From: Dasyornis broadbenti
Taxonomy: Eukaryota; Chordata; Aves; Passeriformes; Dasyornithidae
Assembly (NCBI GenBank): GCA_013397935.1
Contig: VZRN01005753.1
Span: forward strand, 138,870 to 202,869
DNA length: 64,000 nt
Direction: 5' to 3'
Part shown: positions 47,711-59,639 of the stretch, one piece after another
Layout: each line of letters opens with the position of its first letter
How positions within the stretch are numbered: the stretch's first letter is position 1
Made by a program: the position numbers and the translations under genes
Notes under the pieces: model-generated
What the model saw: the letters and a program-made list of their open reading frames with translations, nothing else
What the model was told of the DNA's origin: nothing
Database searches by the model: none

Positions 47711-49423
47711 CTCTTCTCCTTCCTTTAAAACTTGTGATTAACTCTAGACACAAACTCTAGAAAACCATTTCAGCTAACAACAAGACATTAAACAGGAGTC
47801 AAACTTTACATTGCAGCCCTTAGTAATCAACAACTGACTTGAGCATTAATGAACTAACTTTTCCATTAGGTAACAGCCAATAGATTGCTGCACTCTTATA
47901 TTGTCTCTCTGTTCCAATGTCCTAGTTTTCTCCAACTGCTAATTTAAAATGCTTTTCACTGTTGCAAAGAGCGTAGTTAACTGCTATAGAACAATTTTAT
48001 TGCCCTAAAACAGTCATATATTTGCATTCATTACTATGAGTCTTAAAACCTATTACTGATATAAAAGACAGGATAACAACATGAAGGGTTTGAAGGGCAG
48101 TAGATAATAGTCTGGAAAGGGCTCTGAAATGCCTGAAGTATCAGACATAAAAAAGCAATGATAAACAAGCTCGTTATTTGTTAGTGATGGTTATGCTGGA
48201 AGGAACATTTTTTATATTATTTTTCTCCTTTTTAAAGTTTTATGGAGAATATATTTCAGTCCTAAGCTGAGTATAAATTAAACATGTTTTACCCGGCTGT
48301 TCCGTTAAGAAATAGCAAGAACTAATGAGCTGTATAGTGGCAAAGCTGTTAAGGCAATCTGAAAGGACTCTACAGGGCAATCTATGAAGCATAAAAGAGA
48401 GAAAAGTCCCCTCTCCATAGTCATTTACTCCTTCTCAGACATTTGGGTCAAACTCAGCTCCACACCACCTTGAGCTATATATGATCAGCAGAGAAAATCC
48501 TGTCTTGTCTGTTTGCCAACCGCAGAAGAAAAATACTACTGTGTTGTGAAGAGACATTGCTTAAATAAAAAGTAAACTTCTAAATCCTTCAGTATGACAG
48601 CTTTTAGGACAGTTTTCAGGGCCTGATTTTAAAGTGCTGACCAGCTATTACTCTCAGAAGCTTTTCTTAAAGGCAGAGGTGAGCTGCCTGGCTTCCCCAG
48701 AAATTGAGTGAATGAGGGCATCTGGCCTGTTGAGAAGCCTGTATTTAAAGGCAATGTTTCCCTTGAAGCACCTTGGCACACATTGGTGGGTTTGAGATCG
48801 TGTTTGATGGTCAGGCACATCTTCTTCCTTGTCTGGAAATTTTCTTCCTCAAATATTAGCTGATTTGTTCTTTTTTTTTTAGCAATAACCTCTCATGGAA
48901 GCTTGGGATTTCCACACAAACTGTTTTAAACATAAGAGACATCACAAAGAACAGCTTGCAGGTTGTTGCAGTGCAGAATAGACAACTTCATTGCTTTCAT
49001 TACTGATCCCAGTGTGAAAGGTTGAATTCTGCTCATTTTATTCTCTCTAGCAGTTAAGATTAAATAGTAAGCTAAGCTATTTCCTTTAGCAGTTGCACAG
49101 TATTACTTCTCAAATGGTTGCAGCTTCAAAATCAATAACCAATTCTTACATATTCCTAGGTTTTGAAACTGTAAATGCTGAACAAACCCCAGCCTTACAG
49201 CTCCCTCTGGGAAGAAGTTGAAAATACGAGTTTACCAGAGCACCTCCTCTTGAAGGATACTTTGTAGAGATGGGCAGAGGATGTCTTATTTACTCACCTG
49301 GAGATTTTTACCAAGAGTTTTGCCATTGCAAGCATAAATGGGACCAGGTGATTTATCAAGTGATTGCAAGGATGTACTCCACTTCTATTCCCTGCCTGAA
49401 ACATAAAAAATAAGCTCACATTT

Positions 49424-49437
49424 TGTGTGTGTGTGTG
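49424..49437. repeat. (TG)7 dinucleotide microsatellite
   Basis: Seven uninterrupted TG units lie within AT-rich unique DNA. Confidence 0.9.
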
Positions 49438-49561
49438 GTTGGTATTTCAAAATTTGATTTAGCTTAGCATGTTCGATTAATCCCCCAAGTTTCTATGATA
49501 CCTAACACAACAGCATCCAGACTGCATAAAATTATTCGAGAGGTACCACTGCATTTTCTCT

Positions 49562-49605
49562 TCATCATTATCATCATTATCATTGTCATTATCATAATTC
49601 ATATT
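49562..49605. repeat. Imperfect (ATC/ATT)n trinucleotide repeat
   Basis: CAT-based triplets repeat with substitutions (CATCATTATCATCATTATC). It has decayed and is no longer a pure microsatellite. Confidence 0.85.
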
Positions 49606-50160
49606 AATATTGTTGCAGTTGTCAACATCATTAAAGCATCCTTATTCCAAAACAAAGTTCTGTGAGCATAAAAACCTTATTAAGAAAGGACAAATAAGTG
49701 CTTAGTTGGTGCCTGACACAAATTTTAGACTTCCTTTACAGCTGATGAAGAGAAATTCACCTAGCCTGGTTTATAAATCCACTTTAGAATAAGGTAAATT
49801 TCTCCCTAACGAGTTTGGAGACAGCAGTCTCCTCTGTAGATGTTTCTGCTGGATGACACCCACCAGTTCTAGGAGATGGTGTTTCTTTCCAAAGACCTCA
49901 CGCACCTTTTTTGTTTAAACTCCATACACAACACACCTAGGAATTTTTTTATGGTTTTATCAAGACACAGAAACTTTTTCCGCTGCGGTTTTAATTTCAT
50001 AAACTGCATCTCATATGTTATTAGGCTGTCGTAGAACAGCCCTGTGAACCTGTAGTTCTACAATCAGCAATGAGGAAAGGAATTTATGAAGGGCCCTCCT
50101 CTCCCTTTGAAAGAATAGCCGTGAAGAGAAGGTGATTGTGAACTGTGGTGAAAGAGGATA

Positions 50161-50250
50161 GGTAGAAAAATTAAAAAAAAAAAAAGAGTGAAGAAAAGCA
50201 AAAAGGAAAGGAAGAAAGAGAGAAAGAGAAAGAGGGGAAAGGAAAATATT
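50161..50250. repeat. Polypurine tract with (GAAA/GA)n
   Basis: A 13-base A run is followed by about 70 bases of almost only A and G on the plus strand. The antisense frame 50064-50258 is Phe/Leu/Ser-rich as a result. Confidence 0.85.
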
Positions 50251-50520
50251 AAAAGCAAAATAGTTTAAAAAAGAACAAATTTCTATGTTGATTTTCCAGG
50301 TAGATTTTATTCAGCTGTGCTGGAGCCTCTGAACCCACCAATCTGCACTGTATTTTGGAGACCTGGGGGGTTGCTTTGGCTCTTTAAACATGTCAAGACT
50401 CTTTTTTAAAAATCACAGACAGGACAAAAGACAGCTAATTAAAGACAGGTAGAGCAGAAAAAAACACAGCCCAGAGGGTCCGTAAATATTAGTCAGAGTT
50501 TGTATTACTGTAAAGTTGCA

Positions 50521-50558
50521 GACGCTAGGGCATTTCTGTTTTCCTCAGACCTAGCGTC
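50521..50558. repeat. 9-bp inverted repeat with CpG in both arms
   Basis: GACGCTAGG (50521-50529) and CCTAGCGTC (50550-50558) are perfect reverse complements around a 20-base loop. By length alone it could be chance. Confidence 0.75.
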
Positions 50559-53500
50559 CATTTATTTTAATTCTTTTTAAACTGAAAATTAGTTTTGTTA
50601 TTACATAAGGCAAAAGAAAGAGCAGCTGTGAATGGCGTGTACGAAACACCACAATTTTAGTAGAAGCAGACATGACCTCAGGTGAGTCTTCAAGCCGATC
50701 TGTTTGTGCTAGGCAATCTCACTGCAGCAATGATCAGGTTCAAATCATTGCCTGAGTCCTTTAAAAGGACGAAGTGTAAGATCCAAACATTCCTAGGAAA
50801 TCAGTCAGACTCCGCAGACAGGGCACCGGGGGTTACAGCGTGCGGGACGTAGTCGTGCTCTGTAACGTGGTGGGACTGATGCTCACGCAGTCATAGATGG
50901 ATCACCCGGCCCGCAAATGGTGATTCCTCATAAATCATTATGAAAAATGGACTGACTGTGCCAGTTCATAAATTCAAGGCAAGTGTCTATTTCCATAAGG
51001 CCCGAGCAGACAGGCAGTGTTAGGGATGCAAACATGCCACCACCACATGCAGTAGTTAATGTGTTAGCATTTTAACAAATTGAGCCACTTCACTGGCCTA
51101 TTTATCAGTTCAAGCTATTTAGAAATGTTGCTACCATATGTTGTCCATTGAAATGAATGCTAAACACTGCATTTATAAATGGTAATTTATGACTCATAAA
51201 CGTCTCAGCTATTAGAGTCATTCTGCCACTGTGAATGCAATTGATAGCAGTTTCTGCACTTCATGTTTTGTTTTTTTCACTCCCCTCATTTCAGGAATAT
51301 TGTTGATATTAAAGCTTTAGTGCCTCATAGAGGATGTTATTAAAAAGACTGTGTGTCTCTGAGAGAGGTTATTTTTGTATGCTATCCACCCTACAAATTG
51401 ATTTCAGCTTTTGAGTAAACTTCTAGGACTAAATATTTTAAAAAGGTCCTCTACAGTAGGAGAAGTGATCACTTTTCAGTTTTAATAAACCTTTATATTT
51501 GTTTAAAAAACAAATAAGGCCTTTTTAACCTTCTTTTTCCCAATCTATATTTACTTTGATTCAGAGTAGGTGAGTCTGAAGCTACATCCTCTTAAATCCT
51601 TCCCATGACAAAATGCAAATGCTCAAGCAGGTTTGATGTTACATAGCCTTGAAATTAATTTTTGGTGAACATTCTCGACTGGATATTTTAAATATACATT
51701 ATGAAAATATTATCTATGTGTTTTCCTGTGAAAGCTATTTCCTAATGATAAAGAGCCTCATAGACACTCTTGTTGAAAACTGAATTTGTCAGAAAGGGTA
51801 ATTTTTACCAAGTAGGTTGATTGCAAGTTCCAAGGTGCTTTTCAGGCTAAATTTTTAGAGAGCCTTTGCAGTATTACTCCAAAGTGGAAATAATCTGTAA
51901 GTTTTGCATCTCCAGAAGTTTGGTGAATATAATTTTCCATCATGAAGAACGTCTTGACAGGTCAGTTCATTCTGTTCGTCTCAGAGACATCTTCACATGG
52001 TGTGAATGCCTCTCAAGTGGGCTAAAGGAGAAGCCTTATGAGCTAATTTAGACCAAATGCTTGATTTTCAAGTAGCTCTAATTAGGTGGATGGAATTTCA
52101 ACTCTGAAGAAAATTCTTCCGTGTTTCTAATGCTTCTGTACAAATATCCAAAGACATCCAGAGAAACTAAGAAGGTCTAGAAGGACTGTCTCAAAATGTT
52201 TCAGCTGTCTGCAAATATAAATCCCATGCATGTGAACACACATACACAGCTCACTTCTATCTCTGAAAATTTCCCCGGAATAAAGAGATGATTTCTGTAG
52301 AGCAGCCTGTGTTAACTAGGCTGATGAAATATGTATCTCTGTAATTATGCCACCAGTCAGGTTGAGGCATCCCTGATGAAGACACACTGCACTGATGCAA
52401 ACAGTTCTGTTTTAGTGCTCGAAGATGGATTTTGTACTGAACATGGTCCCCTGTCAACATGAGCCAAGCAATAACAGTGCCAAGTCTCCAGCCAGCATCT
52501 TGGTACAGGAGCATGATTTACGCCTGGGTGTTAAAAGCGTTTTGGGGGTATCATCTATTCAAAAAGTTCTAAGGCGATATTAGTGCAAATCTTCATTTAT
52601 TTTCCTGGCTGCTGGGCAGGCTGTGGTACAATGGATGACAATAGGTTTTACCTCTTTTCTCCTTCTTGAGTATGGCCCATGTCTTTTGGCTCACCATATT
52701 TTATACTTCTGTGGAATGGAGAGAATTCATCCTTCTCAGAGGGGTTGAGAAGAAAAAACCTCTACCTGAGTGTGTCATACCCAAATGGCATGACTGTGAT
52801 GCTCAAGGCAAAGAATGGAGGGAAAATCATTAAACATAAAATAATCAGAATTTCAGGTCAGATATTAATCTCAGCAAGGACCTAGTTCTCAGCTTAAGGA
52901 GTTTGATAACATTGTCTCAAAAACACCTACCTCAGGATCTTGAAATCTCTTTTCATGTCTAGAATAATACCTTCAAGTAGCCTCTATTATTACAGAGAAA
53001 TTAAAAAAGATCATATCTGCTCTTTGGGGTTGCAAGTACAGAGGATGTTGAAAAACAGGCTTCATTAAAAACAGGATGTATGGAGCAGATAACATGAAAA
53101 GCAGCTATTAAATGGATTTGTTATCAGCGGCAAAACTACTAAGAAGTCATATTACAACAGTTACAAGGAAAGGTCTTTGAAATATCTCCTGCAAATATTA
53201 ATTCAATCTAAAAATTAAAAACCTCTGCAAACCAAAAAATATTTTATCTGTGGAATGCAAGGAAACAAAATGGCTTACACAGCGCTCTGATTTCAGAAGG
53301 CAAATCCAGAGCAGAAGGCAAGGCTGGAGCTCCCTCTTGCCCAATATTAACAAGCGTTTTGGGATATTATATGCTGAACTACTGGCTTATGCTGTGAGTG
53401 TTATGGCTTTTACAGCTGACATGGAGCCTTGTGTGGTCAGCAGATGAGTGAGAGTGTTGAAGGAAATAGAATTGGTACCACGCAGTTTTATTTTCTCTTT

Positions 53501-53698
53501 TAAAATTTTGTTAATTGTCCTGTGAAAATGCCAGTTTGGGTTTGTTTCTTCAGTTTTTCAGGAAACCTTTGTGTTTCCACTCTCATATGGAAGTAAACAG
53601 ATTTTTTGAGTTCCAACAGAAAAAAAGTAAAATGTGATTCCCACTGAAATGGTTCCTCTAGACTCTATGTTTTATTTATTTTTATTCAAAACAACATC

Positions 53699-53716
53699 TG
53701 TTTGTTTGTTTGTTTT
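53699..53716. repeat. Short (TTTG)n microsatellite
   Basis: About four TTTG units in AT-rich DNA. Confidence 0.85.
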
Positions 53717-54378
53717 AATGCTTGTGAAATGCCAAAACAATTCATCTATTTATTTTGCAAAGGCCAGAGCAAACTCAGACTTGAGAGTTTGACTTTCAGA
53801 AGTGCAGGTCACTTACTGCTCTGGCTAAAGTTAAAATCGCATTGATGAACTCAACACCTCTGACTCATGAAAATGTTACTTAGAAATGTTTGACTTTGCC
53901 TTAATAAATCCATTAAAATATTTGCATCCAGGGACTGGAAAAAAGAAAAAAGGAAAAAAAAAAAGGCATTTTGTAGAGAACAAGTTAGAAGTCTGGTCTG
54001 TTATGTATTGCTAAATTTGAACATCAATCCTCTACAGAAAGTGTCATTTTCATTCAAAATCAATAAAAATTAAAACCAACAGATGGCAGATGTTAAAGAA
54101 TTTTTCTGGCAAAGAAATTGTTTTTAGGCTGAATAGAAAATTTGGAGATCTTATTTATTTTCCTTCTAACTTGGACCTGCTCTTAGCTGCTACTGCAACT
54201 ACCTTTTCTGTGGTTCTATTACTCATATATGTAACAAGTAAATGAATGATAAAAAGGACAAAAGATCACTACAGCAGTATTGAAATGGGGTAAAATACTG
54301 AAGCCTAGTAATTCAAATAAATTTTGGGATTTTTTTTGTGCTCAGTATCTTATTCTTCCAGTGGTAATGTCACATTAC

Positions 54379-54474
54379 AAAAAAAAAAAAAAAAAAAAAN
54401 NNNNNNNNNNNNNNNNNNNNNNNNNNNNNNNNNNNNNNNNNNNNNNNNNNNNNNAAAAAAAAAAAAAAAAAAAA
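54379..54474. repeat. Poly(A) homopolymer containing a 55-base assembly gap
   Basis: Twenty-one A (54379-54399) are followed by 55 undetermined bases (54400-54454), then twenty A (54455-54474). The gap sits wholly inside the homopolymer, so the missing sequence is most simply more A, but this cannot be seen. Confidence 0.95.
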
Positions 54475-54915
54475 CCCAGAGAATAAATTAGATATTAGGT
54501 TTTCAAAGTGAAGCTGTTTTGTTCTGAGCAAGGTAACAAGGGATTAAACACACACAGTTTCAGTATGCTACACTGGCTTGTGATGTCTAATAAAGTCAAT
54601 GGGGAGAAATGGGCATTTGAAAAAAATGATTAATTTGATCCATTTTCAGTGTTCAGAGACAATGAGGTGAACTGTGCCTTAGCCTGACTGTTCCCAAACT
54701 GACAGCAACGGGAGCCTAAGGTGTCTAACACAGGCAAATGATCTGCAGGTTAATATTTTTTTCCCTTTTATATACTAAATCCCAGAGAGAAAGAAATGTT
54801 TCACGTCTCTGATGATTCTCCCAATAGCCATAAGCAACAGGAGCATCTAGGGGAACACTGCAGAAAAAAACAGACTTCCTTTAGAATGATAAAAATCCAT
54901 GAAAGCTGGATCACT
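54475..54915. other. Unique non-coding DNA
   Basis: Single-copy DNA between the gap and the next CR1. Nothing is recognised. Confidence 0.55.
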
Positions 54916-55112
54916 GGGTCACAGAATGGTTTGGGCTGGGAGGGATTTTAAAGATCATTTTTTTCCACCCCCCAGCCATGGGTAGGGACTCATTCCATTA
55001 TCCCAGGTTGCTCCAAGCCCTGTCTAGCCTCAACTTGAAGACTTCCAGGGATGAGACATTCAACTTTTCCGGACAACCTGTTCCAGTGCCTCATCTCCCT
55101 CACAGTAAAGAA
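54916..55112 (-). mobile_element. CR1 LINE fragment
   Basis: 'ggtcacagaatggtttgggc', 'ccagccatgggtagggactc', 'tcccaggttgctccaagccc', 'gacttccagggatgagacat' and 'cctcatctccctcacagtaa' appear in the normal reverse order. The antisense frame 54990-55208 includes RHWNRLSGKVE, corresponding to ORF2 'WNRLPREVVE'. It is truncated after about 200 bases. Confidence 0.93.
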
Positions 55113-57255
55113 TATGACCTTAAAATTGCTAAATAAGCTAATAAATAATAAAATAATAATAACAATGAAATTGAAGACAACATTACATGAGCGAAATGCA
55201 AGTGTCAATGAGTTTTCCTTAAAATATTTCTCCTCAAAGTATTATCTAACTTTTTTACAGATAGGTATAGTTTTCAGGGCATCTGTTGTGGTAGAGCCAT
55301 CCACGAGACTGACTGTGGAAATAGTACAGTCAGCTCAGAAAAGAAGGAGCCCACTCAAACCTCAAACTGTATTGTAACTGTTTCCAGAATTCTATTGCCA
55401 GCTCCACAGGGAACCTCTGAGCTGCTGACAAATTTTAGGGTATACACACAGGCATCTAAATATGGATTTATAAGTTTAATTTTAGGGATTTTTTTTTTTC
55501 ATCCTGTGTTTTGAGTCCCTGCAGGATGATGGTATAGCATTGACTTTCTTTCCACAAACAACAGAATGAAGCCTTTTTTAACCATTTATGTAAACAATTG
55601 ATTAAAGACTGACTGGTAAATATTTTCTCTTGTTAACACTAATTTCCAGTATTTTTATTCACCATAATAGTTTTAATAAATGGCAAGAAACCATGGCAGA
55701 CAGAAAATGAAAGAAAACATATTATATCATCTTTTCAAGAAAATATGTCTCACTGTTGTCTGACATTGAAACTGCTGAAATTATCAATTTTCAAAAGCTA
55801 GAACTGTCTTGCAAGGTGACACCAAATCTCAAAAGCATGAAGGCAAAGATCTGTCCCACATCCATTTGTCTCTGAGGCAAATACTGGCCTTTCAGAAGCT
55901 TTTTGTATTCTCTTTGAAGCACCTCTTATTAGCCATATGATTAATCTTTCTAGTCCATCTGGCCATTGTCACCAACAACTACTGGAAACCAGAACCTCAG
56001 GAATGGGCTACAAGACAAGGCAGAGACCTTCCTCAAATCAAACTCTGCAGGAAACTTAGAACCTTCAGGGCCTGGAGTACTTTGAGCTAGATATTTGCAT
56101 TTAATAGATATTTTTTGCTGCACTATGTGAAGCTCAGTCTCCCCTTGAGCTGATATCGACTTGTAGCACCCACAGCGTCCCATGGCACCTTAAACACGTT
56201 GCGCAAAGATGAAATCGCTCTTGTTTCCTCAAAAGACTGCCTTTGACAGCCTCTTTTGACACCCATAATTCCTGCATTATGAGATACATTAGAAGCCTTC
56301 CCACTCTTGCTTCTCCATGTCACAGCTTTACAGACCTCTGTGTTAGTTTCCTTCAACTGGAATTTTTCTGCTTGGAGATTCCAGCATATCTCAGTCACTC
56401 CACGTGTAAAACCCATTCCGACCTGTCTGACCAGCGTTCTCTGGCCATCCTTGATGGACACACTGAAAATGTTGAGATTTTGGGCCATAGACCCAAAGCT
56501 GATAGTCCAGCACAACAATTCCTGAGGGATCTTTGTAGTTGAGTCCAGGCTGTGCTAATCCATTCCTGACAGCTAACGGGACTTTCATTGCAGATATTTT
56601 CAGTTTAGGGATTGTTATTATACTCACTGGAAAAATGTTTCACAGATAAGTATGCCACTGAATCAGAGCTGTCTCCCTGAAACTTCATTAATTTAATTTG
56701 TTTCACTTCAATAAGAAAAACTGAGGGTAAAAAAAAGGAAACAAACCTTATAAAGTAAAATAGAAATCACCTTGTTTGTTACAGCCTCATCTCTCCATCA
56801 CTGGGAGAGTGAGAGACAGAATTTTTTCTTTCCACACACAAAATGTGTTGCTCGTTTTGGGGTTTTGAGGCCATATCAGATAAAAATAATTGTTTCCTCA
56901 AGACTTTTGGTCCTTTCTTGCTTGGCTGAAGAAAAATGGTTATGTTTCAGCCACAATAGGGCCTCTCTATTTGTAAACTTCTTATGATAGCTTAGTTTGA
57001 CTGCCAAACACCAGAACCAGCAACAGAGCAGCCTGTCATGGTATAGATGCGCTGTTACTATGGTCCTCTACACTGGCAGATGTTTAGAGAGCACGCCAAT
57101 AAATATAGAGATAAAGCTGTGATTAATTTTGGCTCTGAAGGTAGAACAATGGAGGAGGCCATAAAATAGAGAGGTTTACATGGGAGTGAGTAATTTTCTT
57201 TATGGCCCTTTGGCTTTCTTTAGAATTGCAAAGCCCACACAAACTTCTAAGGCAC
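55113..57255. other. Unique non-coding DNA
   Basis: A short (AAT)n-like run at 55138-55165 and a poly(T) run at 55491-55500 are the only simple repeats. On the minus strand three overlapping frames are open between 55950 and 56627, the longest 131 codons. None is recognised, and their lengths are compatible with chance, so I do not call a gene. Confidence 0.5.
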
Positions 57256-57580
57256 AAATCACAGATTCAGAGGTGCTGGAAAGGATTTCTGGAAGTCTTT
57301 AACTCAAACCACCTCTCAAAGCACAACCGATTAGATGAGAGCATTAGATGAAGTTGCTCAGTGCATTTTACAGTCCAGCTTTGAACATCCCCAGTAAAGG
57401 GGATTTCACCATCCCTTTGGACAACACGCTAAGGTACTTGGCCACCTCCATCACCATCTGGATTTTTTCTCCTCTTAATGTGAAACTTTCACCTTCTCCT
57501 TGAATCTCACCAATTCTGTCCCCCTGATCTGCTTCAGCTCGCACAGCTGACCATTTTCACTGCACAGGCACGCTGGCAAC
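57256..57580 (-). mobile_element. Old diverged CR1 LINE fragment
   Basis: 'aatcacagattcagaggtgc', 'gaacatccccagtaaagggg', 'atttcaccatccctttggac' and 'cctcttaatgtgaaactttc' follow the order of a CR1 3' region in reverse, in which parts read like 'gatggggactccacaacctc' and 'ttcttcctaatgtccaacct'. Divergence is high, so this is one of the older copies. Confidence 0.7.
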
Positions 57581-59467
57581 TCCTGTTCAACCTCCTGGCC
57601 ATCGGAATTCCCAGATATTTTTCTGCAAAGCTACATCTTCCATCCTGACAAATAAATAGATTGAGACAGACTGCTCCTACAAGCAGATATTTTTCTCGAT
57701 AAACTGTAGAGGCAATCTTGAGCTATTAGGTCGAGTGTAGTTATTGATACTGAAAATACCTAAACTTCAAAATTCCTGCACTCGGTTGACAAAAAGTATG
57801 ATTCTGTAGACAAGATGCTTATAATGTTAGATTAGAATTATGGAGAGATATCATAGAAGGATGGCAAGAAGCAAGAAGACATAAAAACATAAGGAAAGAT
57901 TCCCCTGCTTCTTGGGCTCATGCTTAGATTTATCTATGAACGTTAAATTGCTTCCTAGGAATCTAACACAGTGCTAAGATTCCAAGAAGAATAGACTATC
58001 TTGCCTGCTGTCTGACCATTTAATGCCAGGCTTGTAAATAAATCAAGTTACACTTAAAACACATATAAATTCCCTACCAGAGATTTCTTTCTTATTTCTC
58101 TTAGGAAACAAACATGCTTATGTGACACTGACATCAAACTAAACAGTGAAATAGGGAGGTATAGTGAAACAATATTTTAATTTCCTTTTAACTTCAGTTT
58201 CTCCTCCCCATTTTCCTACATTTATTGCAAACTTCATTCTTTTCTCCCAGTTCTTGGCTCTGAACCAGAGAGGAGTGCACTGAGGAAAGACAGCCCACTT
58301 CCTGTTGAAAGCAGCTGGTTTAAGAACAGTCAGACAATTTGCTACCATAAACATCCACCCAACACTTCTGTGAAGTTCATTTTGTTTCATTCAAAATCAC
58401 TCTATAATTTCACAGTGGTGTAGTGATAATGGCAGAACAATAATCTTTCTAAATATTCAGCAGGTTTCTACCTAGTGAAAAACATCTTAGGCATCAGTTA
58501 AAGAAATAGGCATATATTTTCAGTGAAAGATTTTTCCTCCATCTGTTCAGATAGTGCATTTTCCAACCAAACTATCATGAAGCTTGGTATCTTAGGGGAA
58601 AAACTGTATTTAAAAAAAAAAAAAAAGTAAAGAGAGAAAGCATCACTTTGTGACTTACTGAACTGGGAAACAGATGATTCTGCTTAACACAGAAGAGCTA
58701 TGTGGGATGTGTCAGCTTTGCAACACAATGGTCACTTCAGTTTGGATTAAGGAATTTTTTTTTCTTGCTTCTTAATGTAGAATGAGAGCAGAAGTAATAG
58801 AGCTTAGCCTTAGCCATGACAAAATTACAGACCATAGAAACATTCACACAGCTTTATTAGAGCAGGATGGGTAATAGGGATGGATAGAGTAGAGGAAACA
58901 AGGTCTCAGAGGAGCTGTCATTGTCACAGATGTGTTTGTAACAGCGCTAGAGCCAGTCCTGGAGTGAGGGATACAGAACAAACCGTTCTAGGATGATGTG
59001 GGCCAGTCTGTAAGAATACTACTCCAGTAAACACCCCAGAAGCAATGCAGAAACCCACCTGGAAGGGGCTTTGCCATTAACTCAGGGGCACAGCAGCAGC
59101 CAGGAAAAATAAGGGACAACAGCACGAAGTCCCAGACCTGCAAATTTAACTTAACTCTGCTTTGACTGAATGGTTTAGCAGCAGCAGGACCTCAATCTCC
59201 CTCAAAAATGTTTGGAGCTTTGTTGTTCAACATTAAGTAAGTTATCCAAAGCTCTTTCTATAAGCAGGAAAGAAAACAAACAAAACCAAAACAAAACCAA
59301 AACCAAAATCAAAGCCAACCAACCCAAAATAAAAAACAAAGCTGTGGAGAATGTTCTGTCTTGTTAAAAGACAGGCAGGATAAGATGGGTCAAACAATAA
59401 GCCTGTTGGCATCCTGAGTCTCCTCAATTGGATAAAATGAGTCCAGCCCAGTAAATAGATCTAGTTT
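57581..59467. other. Unique non-coding DNA
   Basis: No gene or interspersed repeat is recognised. It includes a poly(A) run at 58612-58625 and the A/C-rich run at 59273-59340. Confidence 0.5.
59273..59340. repeat. A/C-rich simple sequence, (AACCAAA)n-like
   Basis: Irregular repeats of AAAACC and AAACCAAAA. The antisense frame through it (59242-59427) is a Phe/Gly/Leu/Val repeat. Confidence 0.85.
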
Positions 59468-59577
59468 GAGCAGCCTGGTCTAGTGGAAGATATCCCTGTA
59501 CATGGTATGGGGACTGAAATGAGATGAATTTTAAGGGCCCTTCCAGCTCAAACCATACTATGATTCTATGAACCCAT
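59468..59577 (+). mobile_element. CR1 LINE terminal fragment, sense orientation
   Basis: 'gcagcctggtctagtggaag', 'atatccctgtacatggtatg', 'ggcccttccagctcaaacca' and 'tactatgattctatga' form a standard CR1 3' end. It lies less than 100 bases upstream of another same-strand CR1 of a different subfamily, so two insertions have landed close together. Confidence 0.92.
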
Positions 59578-59639
59578 GATGAAACCAACATGTGAACACC
59601 CAGCTGATTTACAGCAGCCAAAATCTTGGTTTGCCCTGA

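Larger units (their letters stand above)
47553..54378. other. Unique non-coding DNA, repeat-poor
   Basis: Nearly 7 kb with no recognised interspersed repeats. Simple sequences occur at 47582-47710, 49424-49437, 49562-49605, 50161-50250, 53699-53716 and 53940-53966. The block 50860-51330 looks like conserved non-coding DNA. The only open frames are short and unrecognised. Confidence 0.5.

Noticed and set aside
54379..54474. Poly(A) considered as the tail of a processed pseudogene
   Set aside because: The 400 bases upstream contain no recognisable coding-derived sequence or target-site duplication.
56123..56518. 131-codon minus-strand frame, briefly considered as a diverged extracellular-domain exon
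   Set aside because: No convincing motif pattern, no supporting splice signals, and overlapping frames on both strands. About one frame this long is expected by chance in the window.
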